Under the pieces are notes generated by a model that was not told the origin of the DNA, made no database searches, and saw only the letters and a list, made by a program, of their open reading frames with translations. A stretch of DNA of 64,000 nucleotides, from NCBI GenBank assembly GCA_963924555.1, contig OZ004582.1:3534001-3598000 (forward strand), in the 5' to 3' direction. Below are positions 20,359-30,335 of this stretch, piece by piece. This DNA is from Crambe crambe (lineage: Eukaryota; Porifera; Demospongiae; Poecilosclerida; Crambeidae). Numbering within the stretch: position 1 is the stretch's first letter; every line of letters starts with the position of its first letter. The position numbers were made by a program, and so were the translations under genes.

Positions 20359-23300
20359 TCAGATCTTTTTAACCGGATCTCTGATTTTACAATTTTCACA
20401 TTGTGGGTAATAGTTAGGATCAGTTGGTGCTTGAGGTTGAGCACAAAATATACAAATTGATTCATATTTAGCTGAATAGTATAACTTTTCAATTGGGTCA
20501 TTGCATGATATCTCCCTCACATAAACATCAGACAATGGGCCAGAGAGTGACAGATCTTGTAGCTGGGCTCCACAAGTAAAGTCCCAATCGTCAAGACATT
20601 TTTGTAATTCTTTTCTGTCACATCTTGAGAGCTTTTTTTTGGAGTACAGAAGTCGCCACATGCCACATTCAATGCACTCTAGCATCATGTCCACATTTTT
20701 CACATGCTGCAAAACTCCATGAAATGGAAGTGTCTTCTTCCTCTGGGGTTTCTTTTGGAGTGATGGTCTACTACTTTCAGATGTAGATGTGCCATACACT
20801 TCATTAAAAGAGAGATAATGACCATCTATTCCACTGAGTGTAGGGTCTGGGAATGGCTTGAGCTGACTGAAAACCTCTTGATCGAGACGTCTAGGTAGAC
20901 AAATGTCACATGCAGACTCGTTACATTTTCGAATTTCAAAAAAGTAGTGTCTGTGTCTACAGCAATGATCAAAGAATCGTTTCAAATCAGGGTGGGTGGT
21001 AAGAATACTTTTTCTCAAGCTTCCAGTACAATCCAACGATGGATCTATTCTGGAAATAAATTCACAGATAGCTTCAATATCCATAGGAGTTGCAGAAGAT
21101 CCTATTGAAAAAGACTTCTCCTTCAGCTTCAATCGTTGAAATAAGTCTGATAAGAGAATTTTCACTGGAGAGATGGAATCTAAGGTATCCTCTCTGAAAT
21201 TAGGATACTTCACAGCTGCTTTTCTCAAGTCTGATAAACTATCACATTTGTCAACTTGGGCTTCATACTCATCACTTCCTCTCCTTCTCATCAAACCCAC
21301 ACACTGCATTCCCATATTGACTGTTGACATCACCCTCTCGACAGGATTTCGCCAAGACTGGCATGGTGCAGTATGAGCAGCACAAAGGTAATCAAGATTC
21401 AAAGATCTGAACAGTGCAATAAGTGATATTTGCACACTCAAATAGGTGAGGCGATGGGCAGGACCTCCATCACTATAGAGGAAAAGAATAGGCTTTGATT
21501 CTTGCTTGAGTAAATCAAACAATTCAGCTGCATGTCTAAAGGGAGATGATGGTTCCAGTGCTGCCTCTTTCAGAGTTATTGTAACATTACCACAATACCA
21601 CGAATCAGCCACATCATCTGGAATGTCTACATTTAGCACCACAGAAGGGATTACGCTAAATTTCGTGAAGTCATGATCCCCAACTTGGAAGGAAGTGCCA
21701 CGAGAAACTATTACTCGGCGTCCCCTCTCTGCTGCCGCTACCGGGTAGCCTGGTTCCCCTACCTTTGCTTTGTGTTTGTCATCAATGCAAAGAAATAATG
21801 AATGTTCTTTGAAACGGATTGCACACTCTCGCTGATATCTGAAAATAGCAGCAGCGTAGTGACTATCTTCATGGTCCTTACGAAATTGTCTTTGTTGAAC
21901 CATGAATTTCACATTAAGTCGACCTGTATAATGAATTGCTGCATGTGTACGAGGTACTTTGGGCCAGAATTGCAGCCTAAGCCATTCCTGACTTGGGATT
22001 AGAGCATCTGAGGGACAGCGACTTTTGACCTGCTCTAAGAGATCCCGGATAGATATAGCTTTTGCCAAGTGGGTAACGGTATCGTGTCGACGGTCATCTA
22101 CAGCCTCCCCAACATCTTCTGCAAGGAATTTGGAGCACTCTGACCAAAATACATCAAATTTAGTCTTTCGCTCGGGTGAGTTACCATCAGCTAGATCAGC
22201 AATAGTCTGGGGATCTTCTGGTTCCATGTCTAGCAGCTGTTTAACGTGTTTATCCACTTTCTCTTCTGTAAGATTACTAGAAGACACATTATCACCTGTT
22301 AGTTCTCGATAATAGCAACGCAAAACAGCAGGTTTAATTCCAGAAGATATTCGACCAAACTTAACAAACATTGCTCGACGCATAGCACGGGTGCTATACT
22401 TTGGAAATGATGGCTGAAGTTTCTCAACTACTGCTAAACTTTTTTCAAGGAGAGCTACATCAGTGTCTTCAGTGTTTCCACGCCATACATAATGAAGATC
22501 ACCAATATTGTTCCCTGTCTTGAATGATAAATGAACCACAGGTAAACTGAGGCCACCTTTCAACAGTTGCAAAAAATTGTACCGATGCCTAGCATCAACA
22601 GGAGAGTGATCATTCAAAAGTATGGGTACAAAGGGTGATGAATTTGTTACAATTTCATCAATTATCAACAGCTGGGAATGGATTGATTTAGATGGAGCAA
22701 CTAAAGAGTAAGAAATACTAGAGCTTACTTCTCTTACAGGTGATGGAGACTGGTGATTATGTTTCGTTCGTTTGTTATGTTGCTCCAATTCATCTGTATA
22801 TTTTGTGATGGCATTTAGAAGACGGCTGACATCTGCTTTAAATGATTTCCAATCTTTTCGTCCCCAATAATCACCGAGTAGACACTGATACACTGTATGA
22901 CAGTAGGATTCAAGATCTGTACGGGAAAAGTTTGCTGCTGCTCTTTTCCTGTGACCATGTAATTCTGGATGATTATATCCCTGGAAAATTTGAAACACTT
23001 CCGGGATGATGCATGACTGACGATTAAATCGATCATGTTGTCCATCAATATACCACAGAAGATCAGTTAAAGCTTTCAGGAACTTTTTTCCATAGCTAGA
23101 AACCTCAGATGCTGACCACTTCAAGTTATGCTTATCCAGATACTCCAACAGGGAATTGTACAGGCGGTCCTTGCTATTGGTTTCATTCCTGCGGTCGGGC
23201 AAGAAAGAATGAGAAGACTGGATTTTTGCAGCCTCCATTAACACTGTAAAGGCATTAGTAGGTATTATCCCCCCTATTGATGCTTGGCCAGTCTTGACAA

Positions 23301-23553
23301 CATATTTCAAGAAATGCCCAAAGAGTAGTATACAATCATTGAGGGGCAATGACAGGTCAACACGGTCAAGATTGTCATGTGACCTTCCTAGGTAGGCTTC
23401 TTCGAGAGCATATGTATCTGAACCTGGAAGTTCGGGCTCCACTTTGGAGGAAAAAAAATCAAGTACAGATACTCCTGGGATGGACACCGAATGTATTTTC
23501 CATGGGTAGAGAATACTACCAGACTTGACTGCACACACATTCACTATACTCAT
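20359..23553 (-). CDS. intact 1064-codon DDE transposase-like protein, uncharacterised family
   Basis: This single uninterrupted minus-strand frame is by far the best-preserved coding sequence here. The first ATG is at 23553. A possible splice acceptor (ACAACAG) lies just upstream, so an extra 5-prime exon may exist. Residues about 155-200 carry LWYIDGQHDRFNR and FQGYNHPELHGHRKR. Residues 525-750 look like a catalytic core: FLCIDDKHKAKVGEPGYP (about 589), VGDHDFTKF, LFLYSDGGPAHRLTYLSVQ (about 693) and SWRNPVERVMSTVNMG (about 735). The Asp of IDDK, the Asp of SDGG and the Glu of NPVER are plausible DDE residues of an RNase H-fold enzyme. The tail has Cys clusters (CNESACDICLP, ECIECGMW, CIFCAQPQ...CENCK) that may bind zinc. 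I recall similar unnamed multicopy proteins in sponges and cnidarians. It is either a recently active transposon or a domesticated gene. Confidence 0.8.
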   Translation of the reverse strand: MSIVNVCAVKSGSILYPWKIHSVSIPGVSVLDFFSSKVEPELPGSDTYALEEAYLGRSHDNLDRVDLSLPLNDCILLFGHFLKYVVKTGQASIGGIIPTNAFTVLMEAAKIQSSHSFLPDRRNETNSKDRLYNSLLEYLDKHNLKWSASEVSSYGKKFLKALTDLLWYIDGQHDRFNRQSCIIPEVFQIFQGYNHPELHGHRKRAAANFSRTDLESYCHTVYQCLLGDYWGRKDWKSFKADVSRLLNAITKYTDELEQHNKRTKHNHQSPSPVREVSSSISYSLVAPSKSIHSQLLIIDEIVTNSSPFVPILLNDHSPVDARHRYNFLQLLKGGLSLPVVHLSFKTGNNIGDLHYVWRGNTEDTDVALLEKSLAVVEKLQPSFPKYSTRAMRRAMFVKFGRISSGIKPAVLRCYYRELTGDNVSSSNLTEEKVDKHVKQLLDMEPEDPQTIADLADGNSPERKTKFDVFWSECSKFLAEDVGEAVDDRRHDTVTHLAKAISIRDLLEQVKSRCPSDALIPSQEWLRLQFWPKVPRTHAAIHYTGRLNVKFMVQQRQFRKDHEDSHYAAAIFRYQRECAIRFKEHSLFLCIDDKHKAKVGEPGYPVAAAERGRRVIVSRGTSFQVGDHDFTKFSVIPSVVLNVDIPDDVADSWYCGNVTITLKEAALEPSSPFRHAAELFDLLKQESKPILFLYSDGGPAHRLTYLSVQISLIALFRSLNLDYLCAAHTAPCQSWRNPVERVMSTVNMGMQCVGLMRRRGSDEYEAQVDKCDSLSDLRKAAVKYPNFREDTLDSISPVKILLSDLFQRLKLKEKSFSIGSSATPMDIEAICEFISRIDPSLDCTGSLRKSILTTHPDLKRFFDHCCRHRHYFFEIRKCNESACDICLPRRLDQEVFSQLKPFPDPTLSGIDGHYLSFNEVYGTSTSESSRPSLQKKPQRKKTLPFHGVLQHVKNVDMMLECIECGMWRLLYSKKKLSRCDRKELQKCLDDWDFTCGAQLQDLSLSGPLSDVYVREISCNDPIEKLYYSAKYESICIFCAQPQAPTDPNYYPQCENCKIRDPVKKI

Positions 23554-23559
23554 TTTCAA

Positions 23560-24036
23560 CAGCCTGTTGTATGAAGGAAAATACGTGGTTAATCAGCAGG
23601 CTATAAAAGTCTCGCTCAGCCAGAAACTATTTAATAAAGCTAGCTATATAAAACTCTCAGGCAAGTCATCAGATCTGACTGGGGCTTGTGAGACTACTGT
23701 GTCAAAACTAGCTAATTATCTTTCTTTAGCTAGTGTTAGCACTATTTAATACTCACCAGAGATACAAGTGTAGAGACTAGAGAGCTGTCAAATAACCGTG
23801 GCCAGCTGGTCGGTCAAAGTGTCAAAAGCGCGCACGTGGTACTAATTAGGATGATGTCATAATATCCTCAAACAGGCATAAATTGAAATTTCAATGCGCG
23901 AGGGGACCTGAAACTAACATGCAACTTGGAGTGGCCTAATCATGGTAATCACAATCTACCATAAGCCCCGTTTACTAACCCGGATTCGACCCGGATTCGC
24001 TTCACTTGTGAACACTTTCATGTTAAATTTTAGGTG
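23560..24036. other. upstream flank of the large ORF
   Basis: Non-coding sequence, probably the promoter side of the minus-strand ORF. At 23958 there is AGCCCCGTTTAC followed by two copies of CCGGATTCG, resembling a transposon end. The reverse complement of the same 12-mer occurs at about 39287-39298. No TATA box is clear. Confidence 0.4.
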
Positions 24037-24043
24037 AGTGCAG

Positions 24044-24297
24044 ACTTCAACCAGAGGACCAGGAACATTTCCTTACATTGCTCCAGAAATGTTCAAGGCT
24101 AGTAGGCGGGGTGCTGCAGTAGACATGTATTCTTTAGGTTGTCTATATATTGAATTGTTTGGGAAAAGGCGAGTATGGTATGGTTTAGATGGACCAGCAA
24201 TAATGCAAAAAGTACTTGGTTCTTATCCCGATACCAGTCATCTCCCTCCAGAAGTTGGAAATCTGTGTGCTCTCGTGTGACCTTGACCCAAGTAAGC
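24044..24297 (+). pseudogene. protein kinase fragment, subdomains VIII to XI
   Basis: After a plausible acceptor (GTGCAG at 24043) the frame reads GTFPYIAPEMFKASRRG, AAVDMYSLGCLYIELFGKRR, VWYGLDGPAIMQKVLGSY. PEMF (APE-type) and DMYSLGC (DxxSLG) are kinase subdomains VIII and IX. Around 24270 a one-base shift changes the frame, and the next bases encode CDLDPSKRP, which is kinase subdomain XI, before a (CA)n run destroys the rest. The ATP-binding and catalytic-loop exons are absent. It is a partial exon or retained fragment of a kinase gene. Capture by the neighbouring element is possible. Confidence 0.72.
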
Positions 24298-24301
24298 GCC
24301 C

Positions 24302-24330
24302 AAACACACACACACACACACACACAACAC
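24302..24330. repeat. (CA)n microsatellite
   Basis: Uninterrupted CA dinucleotide run directly after the kinase DPSKRP motif. Confidence 0.9.
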
Positions 24331-24375
24331 ACTGTTCTCTGTTATAAAGACCCTGTACAAGTTTTATTTTGATCA

Positions 24376-25160
24376 AGGTAGTAAATGAAATTAATGAGAA
24401 GTTATTCAAAAAAATGAAAATAGACCACAGCCTATCATCCCCAGACCAATGGTCTAGTCGAAAGATTTAACCAAACCCTGCAACAATCACTTATCAAGTT
24501 GGTCAATAGAGAAACTGGGACGAATACATCGATGGGGTATTATTTGCATATATAACATCAATGCAAAAGTCTACAGCAATCAGTCCTTTTGAGCTGATGT
24601 TTTGCAGGTACGTACGTTACTAGATGGCTTAGTATTCACTAGCCATAGTGATTTAGTGGGCAGTTTCTCAACATAGCTAGCTATAAATAACTATCATGCT
24701 ACAATGCTTAGTTATTTCTGTCTAAAGCATTGCATTCTGCATGAATTTGTTTAGAAAACCTATCCTTCCAATTGAATGGGAGCTCCTTAACCATGATGAC
24801 AAGAACTATTCTAGCGAAGAGGAACCTGATGTGGAAGAAGTCTGTGTTAAAATGGTAAACTTAAAAAAGAAAGCTGAAAACAACATAAGGCACAGGCTCG
24901 TTATAAGAAGGATTATGATAAAAAACATCTTCGTAAGAAGGTATAATGTCTATTGTAATGAAAATGTGGGGTAAATATTTCTTATGTATGAGCTGGATGT
25001 GGGTGCAATGGTAGTGCCAGGGATAGTCGAAAGGGAGATAAGTTAGCTCAGCACTGGTTAGGACCCTACCAGATTGAAGAGCATATGGGCAAAGGTGTTT
25101 ATAGACTAAAAAATCCATCCACCAGTCGTATCCTAAAGAAGGCTTACAATTCATGCAGGT
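24376..25160 (+). pseudogene. Ginger-type integrase with GPY/F domain
   Basis: The first exon encodes TAYHPQTNGLVERFNQTLQQ, whose GLVER carries the catalytic Glu. After a frameshift it continues NWDEYIDGVLFAYITSMQKS and PFELMFC up to a strong donor (CAG/GTACGT, about 24607). After the acceptor at about 24752 come PILPIEWELLNHDDKNYSSEEE, then AQARYKKDYDKKHLRKK. A later frame reads DKLAQHWLGPYQIEEHMGKG, VYRLKNP and ILKKAYNSCR (to 25159). WLGPYQIEEHMGKGVYRL is a GPY/F module. The integrase, the GPY/F domain, the introns and the protease and PHD modules further on fit Ginger1-type DNA transposons better than a retroelement. Confidence 0.75.
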
Positions 25161-25369
25161 TATATTGGTCTATATATAATCGATTAATAAAGGTATATGT
25201 AGTCCTATTAAAATAACAGTAGCAGTGAGGATTCCCTTCCTCCTTCAACACCCCCAAAGCCTGGTATAATGGCTATACCAGAATGTTGTGTGCATGCAGT
25301 TTACTATTGAGTGGGGGCATGCTTTGCTCACCTGTTATCATGTTAGCTATTCATATTAGGCACTAGTTC

Positions 25370-25675
25370 ATATCAGTGTGATGTTTGGGATGCTGAGGAG
25401 AGTTCTGGACCAGGAGGCTTATCTACGAGTAGTCCTCATTGTAGTGAAAAATCTCACCCTGATTTTGTGCCCACCTTTGATGAATCTGATTGTGAGACAC
25501 AAAACTGAATTAATTATTCAGTCATTATGACCATGCATGTGTATATATAGGTATGGTAGCCTACAGTAGGCATGAAGACCCTCTTGTTGTATTACAGCAA
25601 ATTAGTCCTCAAGAATTAGTAGCAAAATTTGCAGCACAGATTGATTCAATGAAGGATTCTGAGGTGAGATAGGAT
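25370..25675 (+). pseudogene. linker exons of the Ginger-type element
   Basis: Two acidic, protein-like pieces follow the GPY/F exon: WDAEESSGPGGLSTSSPHCS with DFVPTFDESDCET (about 25388-25505), and YSRHEDPLVVLQQISPQELV with KFAAQIDSMKDSE (about 25560-25665, donor GTGAGA). The spacing and orientation suggest linker exons between integrase and protease. The sequence itself is not diagnostic. Confidence 0.4.
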
Positions 25676-26569
25676 GTATTTATAATATATTAATCATTTA
25701 ATTATATTGTAGGCAGAGTCTGAGTTCAATTCGTATGGAAGTAAAAAACGCAGTAAGTTGGTAGCTATTCGGTTTGTTTTGCAGATTGCAACTATGGGTG
25801 CCATATGTATGCAACTGCAGTTGTTTGAAAATTGTGTTTATGAGAGATGTGATTTAGCTAGGATATTCCGAAATCAAATATTATTTGAGATTCAGCTATG
25901 TGCTATAGACATAGAAGTATAGCTACGTAACTCATTGATGCTCATAGCAAACTCAACTTATTCTCAAGTTGATTTATTTTTATGCACTTTACAGATCTAT
26001 TGAACCACAGAAGTAATTCTATCTTCTGTCTCACACAAAAGCAACATTTGGTACTTGCTGATTTCATCGTTTCCAAATACTGTCCCTATAATATGAAGGT
26101 ATATAGATTATACAGCTTGATGTGTGCATTATAATTGTATTCGTAGCTTTTCTCATATGCCATGGATGTGGCATTTCCTGAAATCTTAAAAAAAGTCATC
26201 ATGATAGCTTTAGTTACCTAACCTTCACTGGTTGTCAATGAATCCTTGAGGGGACGTACTCTCTTATACATTAAATGCAATAGCAATGCCTAAGATTAAG
26301 CTAGTAGCTTATAATTATAGCCACCTCTTCACTTGTGAAGTTAAACATGATCTATCGCTAGTAGCTAATGGCATGCATCATTTTAATATTTTGTGGTTAC
26401 ATGAAAAGTATCTCGTGAAGAACAGCATAGGAATCGAAAGAAGACAAAATTGCACCACCCAAGAGGTAATTTTAATCAATCTAATTTCAAACAGTCATCT
26501 CCCCACTTAACTGTAAAATACTGTTGTCTCTTCTCAATTAACCTCTCTATTATCATCTAGAAATAATAG

Positions 26570-26940
26570 ATTTGACAAAAGAAGTAGCAATAAAACATTC
26601 ACCTATCAATTATTGGATTAAGGATTTAATGACTGCTGCACAAAGTTTATTGAAAGATGCGTATCCACAAATTGGTGGCTTGCAGCCAACTGTCTTTTGT
26701 GAAACTTTGGCATTGAAGTGCAAAGAAGAAATTTTGTCCAGGTCTTAAATGTATATAATTCTCATTGGCTTACTATATCGAATATTGGTTGTCCAACTGG
26801 AACAGTTACAGCAATACTAAGAGTCAAATTGCTACAATTCTTTTCCTCAGAAATCTATTAAGGTGAATTTCGTTGATGTGCAGACTCAAGTTGGTGCTGC
26901 TGATTGTGGACTTTTTGCATTGGCATTTGCGACATGGTGA
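26570..26940 (+). pseudogene. ULP1-like (C48) cysteine protease fragment
   Basis: The frame encodes LTKEVAIKHSPINYWIKDLM, AAQSLLKDAYPQIGGLQPTVF. After a stop-ridden middle it continues VNFVDVQTQVGAADCGLFALAFAT (about 26868-26935). GAADCGLFAxAFA is the catalytic-Cys block of ULP1/SENP-type proteases, and the INYWIKDLMTAAQSLL segment matches their substrate-binding start. The His/Asp region is lost to stops. Ginger1 elements are described as sometimes carrying ULP1 or OTU proteases, so its position after the integrase makes sense. Confidence 0.65.
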
Positions 26941-27039
26941 TAACCCAGCAAAACTCAATTATATCCAACATGAATTTCGTGATTACCTCTTTAACTGCTT
27001 TCAGAAAAGAGCGATTACCAGATTCCCTAACCGAGATCG

Positions 27040-27211
27040 TTTGAAGAAAGCCAAAATTCATTACCAACCAAAATTCATTACCAAACATCTTTCAATAATG
27101 ATTTGTTGCAGTACATGCAAGGAATGGTTTCATAAAGAATGTGTTAAAGCTCCAGCTAAAGTCTGGAAAGAAAAGAAGACTGATTGGTACTGTCGTGTAT
27201 GTTCAGATTAA
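27040..27211 (+). pseudogene. PHD finger, carboxyl end of the Ginger-type element
   Basis: The last frame reads MICCSTCKEWFHKECVKAP, VWKEKKTDWYCRVCSD and stops at 27211. C-x-x-C...WFHxxC...WYCxxC is the second half of a PHD finger, a histone-tail reader. The first half is degenerate or upstream. It runs in the same direction and directly follows the protease block, so it probably belonged to the same polyprotein and may have guided integration to chromatin. Confidence 0.72.
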
Positions 27212-27317
27212 CTTCAAATTTCAATAATTCACTATAGCTGTACTCAGGCCAGTATTATAGCTACCTAGCAATTGTTTATGTTCTGGATGATTAGTTATAC
27301 CTATAAGTTCTTTCATG

Positions 27318-27482
27318 CTCAGAGGGTCATTCAGTACGACTCCCTGGGGGGGGGGGGGGGGGGGGTCATTGTACACTAGAGGAGGATGACCTAGGGGGTC
27401 ATTCCACACTAGTGTGGAGTGACTGGGGGGTCATAGTACACTAGAGTAGAATGACAGGGGGTCATTATAAGGGGGGGTCAGC
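27318..27482. repeat. G-tract tandem repeat
   Basis: Four to five diverged units of the form GGGGTCATT...ACACTAG...GATGAC, the first containing a run of over 20 G. The motif GTCATNNNACACTAG recurs. The long G runs could form quadruplexes on the plus strand. It lies between the Ginger and piggyBac remnants. Confidence 0.75.
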
Positions 27483-27774
27483 CTCCTCTATGACAACGGA
27501 AATGATCAACAAGATAAAAATCAATAATTATTATGGTTTTCAATCACATATTGACTTTTTTTATTATGAACTGAACTTGTTAACTAGATGTAGGTACACA
27601 GTTTTGGATATCATTTTCTTGCAAGTGTAGATCTTGAAACAGGATGGCAATAGCAGCTGTTGCAAATTCCTTGGGAAAAAATATCGGTGCTTTACAAGTA
27701 TCATCAGGTAACTTCAGATTATAGTGTAGTATATGTAGGGATTGTTGGCTGGATATACAGAACAAAGATTGATC

Positions 27775-27850
27775 CCATTTCCATCCTTCTTGTTTCCTTA
27801 CTGTGGTCATCCCTACATCTTTTTTCATTTCACGAAATGCTTTTTCCCTT
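27775..27850 (-). mobile_element. end of a long-TIR MITE (family also at 38.1 and 59.9 kb)
   Basis: The reverse complement of this stretch starts AAGGGAAAAAGCATTTCGTG, then GATGTAGGGATGAC and a run containing AAGGAAACAAGAAGGATGG. It matches 59937-60030 over about 80 bases and the first 50 bases of the inverted-repeat element at 38130. Only one end is present here; no partner end was found to the left. Confidence 0.6.
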
Positions 27851-27881
27851 ATTATAATATATAATGTATAATAGTAGTATA

Positions 27882-28682
27882 ATGACTAGAAAGATGCCTA
27901 AAGGCCCAAGATACACTCTTGAGGAAGTAATGAAGATGGTGGAGGAGGAACCGGATGGGGATATTGATGACCCCCTTGAAATCATCACAGCAGGAAGTGA
28001 TGAAGGCTTTGACGCTGGGTATGATGAAGGTAAGAAACTAACTTTAGAATCTGATGTGGAGTCTTTGGACGAGTCAGGTAAGAAACTAACTTTAGAATCT
28101 GATGTGGAGTCTTTGGACGAGTCATCAGAAACCAACAAATATGCCCAAGAAACTATGAATCCTCTGAGATATGAGAAGTGGAAACCTCTTTCCACTAAAG
28201 AATATGAGGCATATTTAGGGTTCACAATTTTGATAGGGATAAATTCCCTTCCCTCTCTGGATGACTATTGGAGGAAAAACCCGATTGACATCAGTAGGTA
28301 AGACCTGTTCTTGACTACCTGCACTTGACTACGCGATGATTAAGTTTCAAGGACGCTCGAGCCTGAAGCAGTACCTCCCAAAGAAACCCATCAAGCGAGG
28401 GATCAAAGTGTGGGTATTGGCTGACAATGTCAACAGCTTTTTCTCCCAGTTGGAGGTGTACACTGGGAAGAAGGAAAGTACTGAAAAGAACCTAGGAGCA
28501 AGGGTGGTAAAGGATCTCACCAGGGATTTTCAGAAGAAGTGGTACAGGGTCTTCTTTGATAACTTTTTCACATCAATGGCCCTTCTTTGCGATTTGGAGG
28601 CAGTTGGACTGTACGGTTGTGGCACTGCATAGAGCAATCAGAAGGGCTTCCCGGAGCTGAAAAATATCAAATTGAAGAACAG
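27882..28682 (+). pseudogene. piggyBac transposase, internally deleted
   Basis: The first exon (ATG at 27882, donor at 28298) has an acidic amino end and RYEKWKPLSTKEYEAYLGF, ILIGINSLPSLDDYW. It jumps at about 28320 to AMIKFQGRSSLKQYLPKK, ADNVNSFFSQLEVYTGKK, LGARVVKDLTRDF and VFFDNFFTSMALL. These are piggyBac blocks, including the catalytic-type DNFFTS. The segment expected between the two parts (about 100 codons) is missing, the usual DEAM is DYAM, and an in-frame TAG at 28630 interrupts GCGTA-SNQKGFP. A donor-like GTAAAA follows at 28683. It is dead. Confidence 0.88.
28030..28125 (+). repeat. 48-bp tandem duplication in the piggyBac exon
   Basis: Two perfect consecutive 48-base copies encode KKLTLESDVESLDESG-type repeats within the acidic amino region. 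The length is a multiple of three and keeps the frame open. It includes a GGTAAGAAAC word at each start that would also be a good splice donor. Confidence 0.9.
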
Positions 28683-28699
28683 GTAAAAACATTGAATAA

Positions 28700-29228
28700 A
28701 AATTTTAATTCTAATTACTGTGGGTGTTTTTACCTAGGGGGGAATCCTACATCTGTCCAGTCACACAATGTTGTGGCATCGTGCTGGTTAGAGTGTGGAG
28801 TTTGCTATGCCACCCTGGCACTTCAGAGGATTGCTTTTTGCTGTGGCACAGGAGACTACAGTGAACCACTTCCTCCTTCATTTGATTCTCTTTTCTTTTT
28901 TTTATTATATGTGCCTGGACATCCAGGTGTGCACCAAAATATGTGCAACTATTCTAGTGAGAAAAATGTTTGGCTCTCTCTCGCAAAGGTGATAAGAATA
29001 ATTAAGTAGCTAGCTAGAGTGCTTATAGACCCTTTACTATTTTATAGGTGTTCAGGCTTGCTTATTAAGCCATTCTCCAAAAATGATTTTAAAGCTGCAC
29101 AGCAAACTTATGAAGACTTAATAACATCAGTGAAAGCACACAATAGTGTTCTACTAAATAAACCTAAATTTCATCTTCTGCTGCACTTACCCCAGAATAT
29201 GTTAGACTTTGGAAGAACAGCCTCATAG
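28700..29228 (+). pseudogene. CMC/Plavaka- or KDZ-like transposase scraps
   Basis: Pieces in two frames read VPGHPGVHQNMCNYSSEKN (about 28910-28965) and KPFSKNDFKAAQQTYEDLI, LNKPKFHLLLHLPQNMLDFG (about 29055-29215). The pattern KPKxHLLxHLxxxxxxFG is typical of the region just before the final acidic block in Plavaka/CMC-type transposases. The frame stops at 29226 before the expected FExxN. The orientation follows the piggyBac remnant, but the family is different. Confidence 0.45.
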
Positions 29229-29229
29229 C

Positions 29230-29850
29230 TCTGCTATAATAATAATGTTGTTGCAAACTGGCAAACCTAACATATCATGTAACTGGTCAATCCTTTAACT
29301 GGACGTGCAGCAACATTACTATATTCAGCTGTGTCATGAGTATACATAACAGGCTATTTGTTTGGAAAATTGAGAAAATGTTGTGGCCTCAAATAAATTA
29401 ACATGTGCACAATAATTATGCATGTGCATGCGAAAGAGGCGAGCAGTGAGCCTACACAGCTCGTTATCAAAAGAGATTGTAAACAGGAGCTTTGCTTCCC
29501 CATTCATGTTACATAAATGAGCATATCCTATAGTATTCGTAACACTTAATTTTATACTGTGTGTTTGTGACCATTAACAGGTGCGAGTCTTTCATGAGAT
29601 TGCACAATTCTAACAGACATGCTTCCAGTCATGAATCCAATTCACCTACCTAGAACACTTGAGAAATATTCTGGAAGGAGGATCAAGGTATGTATACATG
29701 TGTGCAATAGTACACCTGTCTGTATACGTAGTATCATAGTACTTATTTGGAAGAACTTCAAAGGAAGTTTTGCCTGACAAGATAATCTACACACCGGGTG
29801 TCTTGAGAAAGGTGTGTAGCTACTTTTTGCAATGAGGCTTTGTCACGGCT
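29230..29850. other. non-coding stretch before the Helitron
   Basis: AT-rich sequence without a supported gene. The Helitron 5-prime end should lie in or near this interval, but I could not identify a terminus with confidence. Confidence 0.35.
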
Positions 29851-29853
29851 ATA

Positions 29854-30335
29854 GTGCATGGCATTCTGCAAGATGACGATAACAAATGTACATTTATGGA
29901 CACTCCACTTAAAACCATTAATGGAACTACTACAACACCTCAATTCATAGGAGGAAACATGCATAATGATTGCATTTCTTGCCAAGATGAAGTGTCTCTT
30001 TTCAAGGCGACTGAAGTGACACATATGGAGATGAGTTATGTTGGTGACTATGTTTCTTACAGAGGAGAGGATGAGGAGGTATACACTGTAGCATTGTATG
30101 CAAACAAACCAACTATTGTCCCTATAATATACAGGTAGAGTATGCATTGATGTCGGCCTATGTAAAGCACACTAAAGATCACACCAGCTACTGCGTCCTC
30201 CAAAATTTTTGTAAAGTTTCTGCTGGTGGAGTACCAATAGTGAACGAAATGGACTGTCCTTTATTACAAGCAACAGACAGATTATGTAGTTCCTTCTGTG
30301 AATTTGCGGGGTCCAACAATCAAGAAAAGCTCTAA
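29854..30335 (+). CDS. unrecognised exon pair upstream of the Helitron ORFs
   Basis: An open frame (29854-30138) encodes TPQFIGGNMHNDCISCQDEV and MSYVGDYVSYRGEDEEVYTV, ending at a good donor (TACAG/GTAGAG at about 30134). A second frame (30147-30335) encodes VKHTKDHTSYCVLQNFCKV and ATDRLCSSFCEFAG. The Cys-rich composition and clean frames look coding and lie in the same direction as the Helitron. They may be its amino-terminal exons or the remnant of a host gene. No family is recognised. Confidence 0.35.

Noticed and set aside
24425-25160. Ty3/gypsy retrotransposon as the source of the integrase at 24.4 kb
   Set aside because: No Gag, protease or RT accompanies it, it has spliceosomal-type introns, and it is followed by ULP1-like and PHD blocks, so a Ginger-type DNA transposon fits better.
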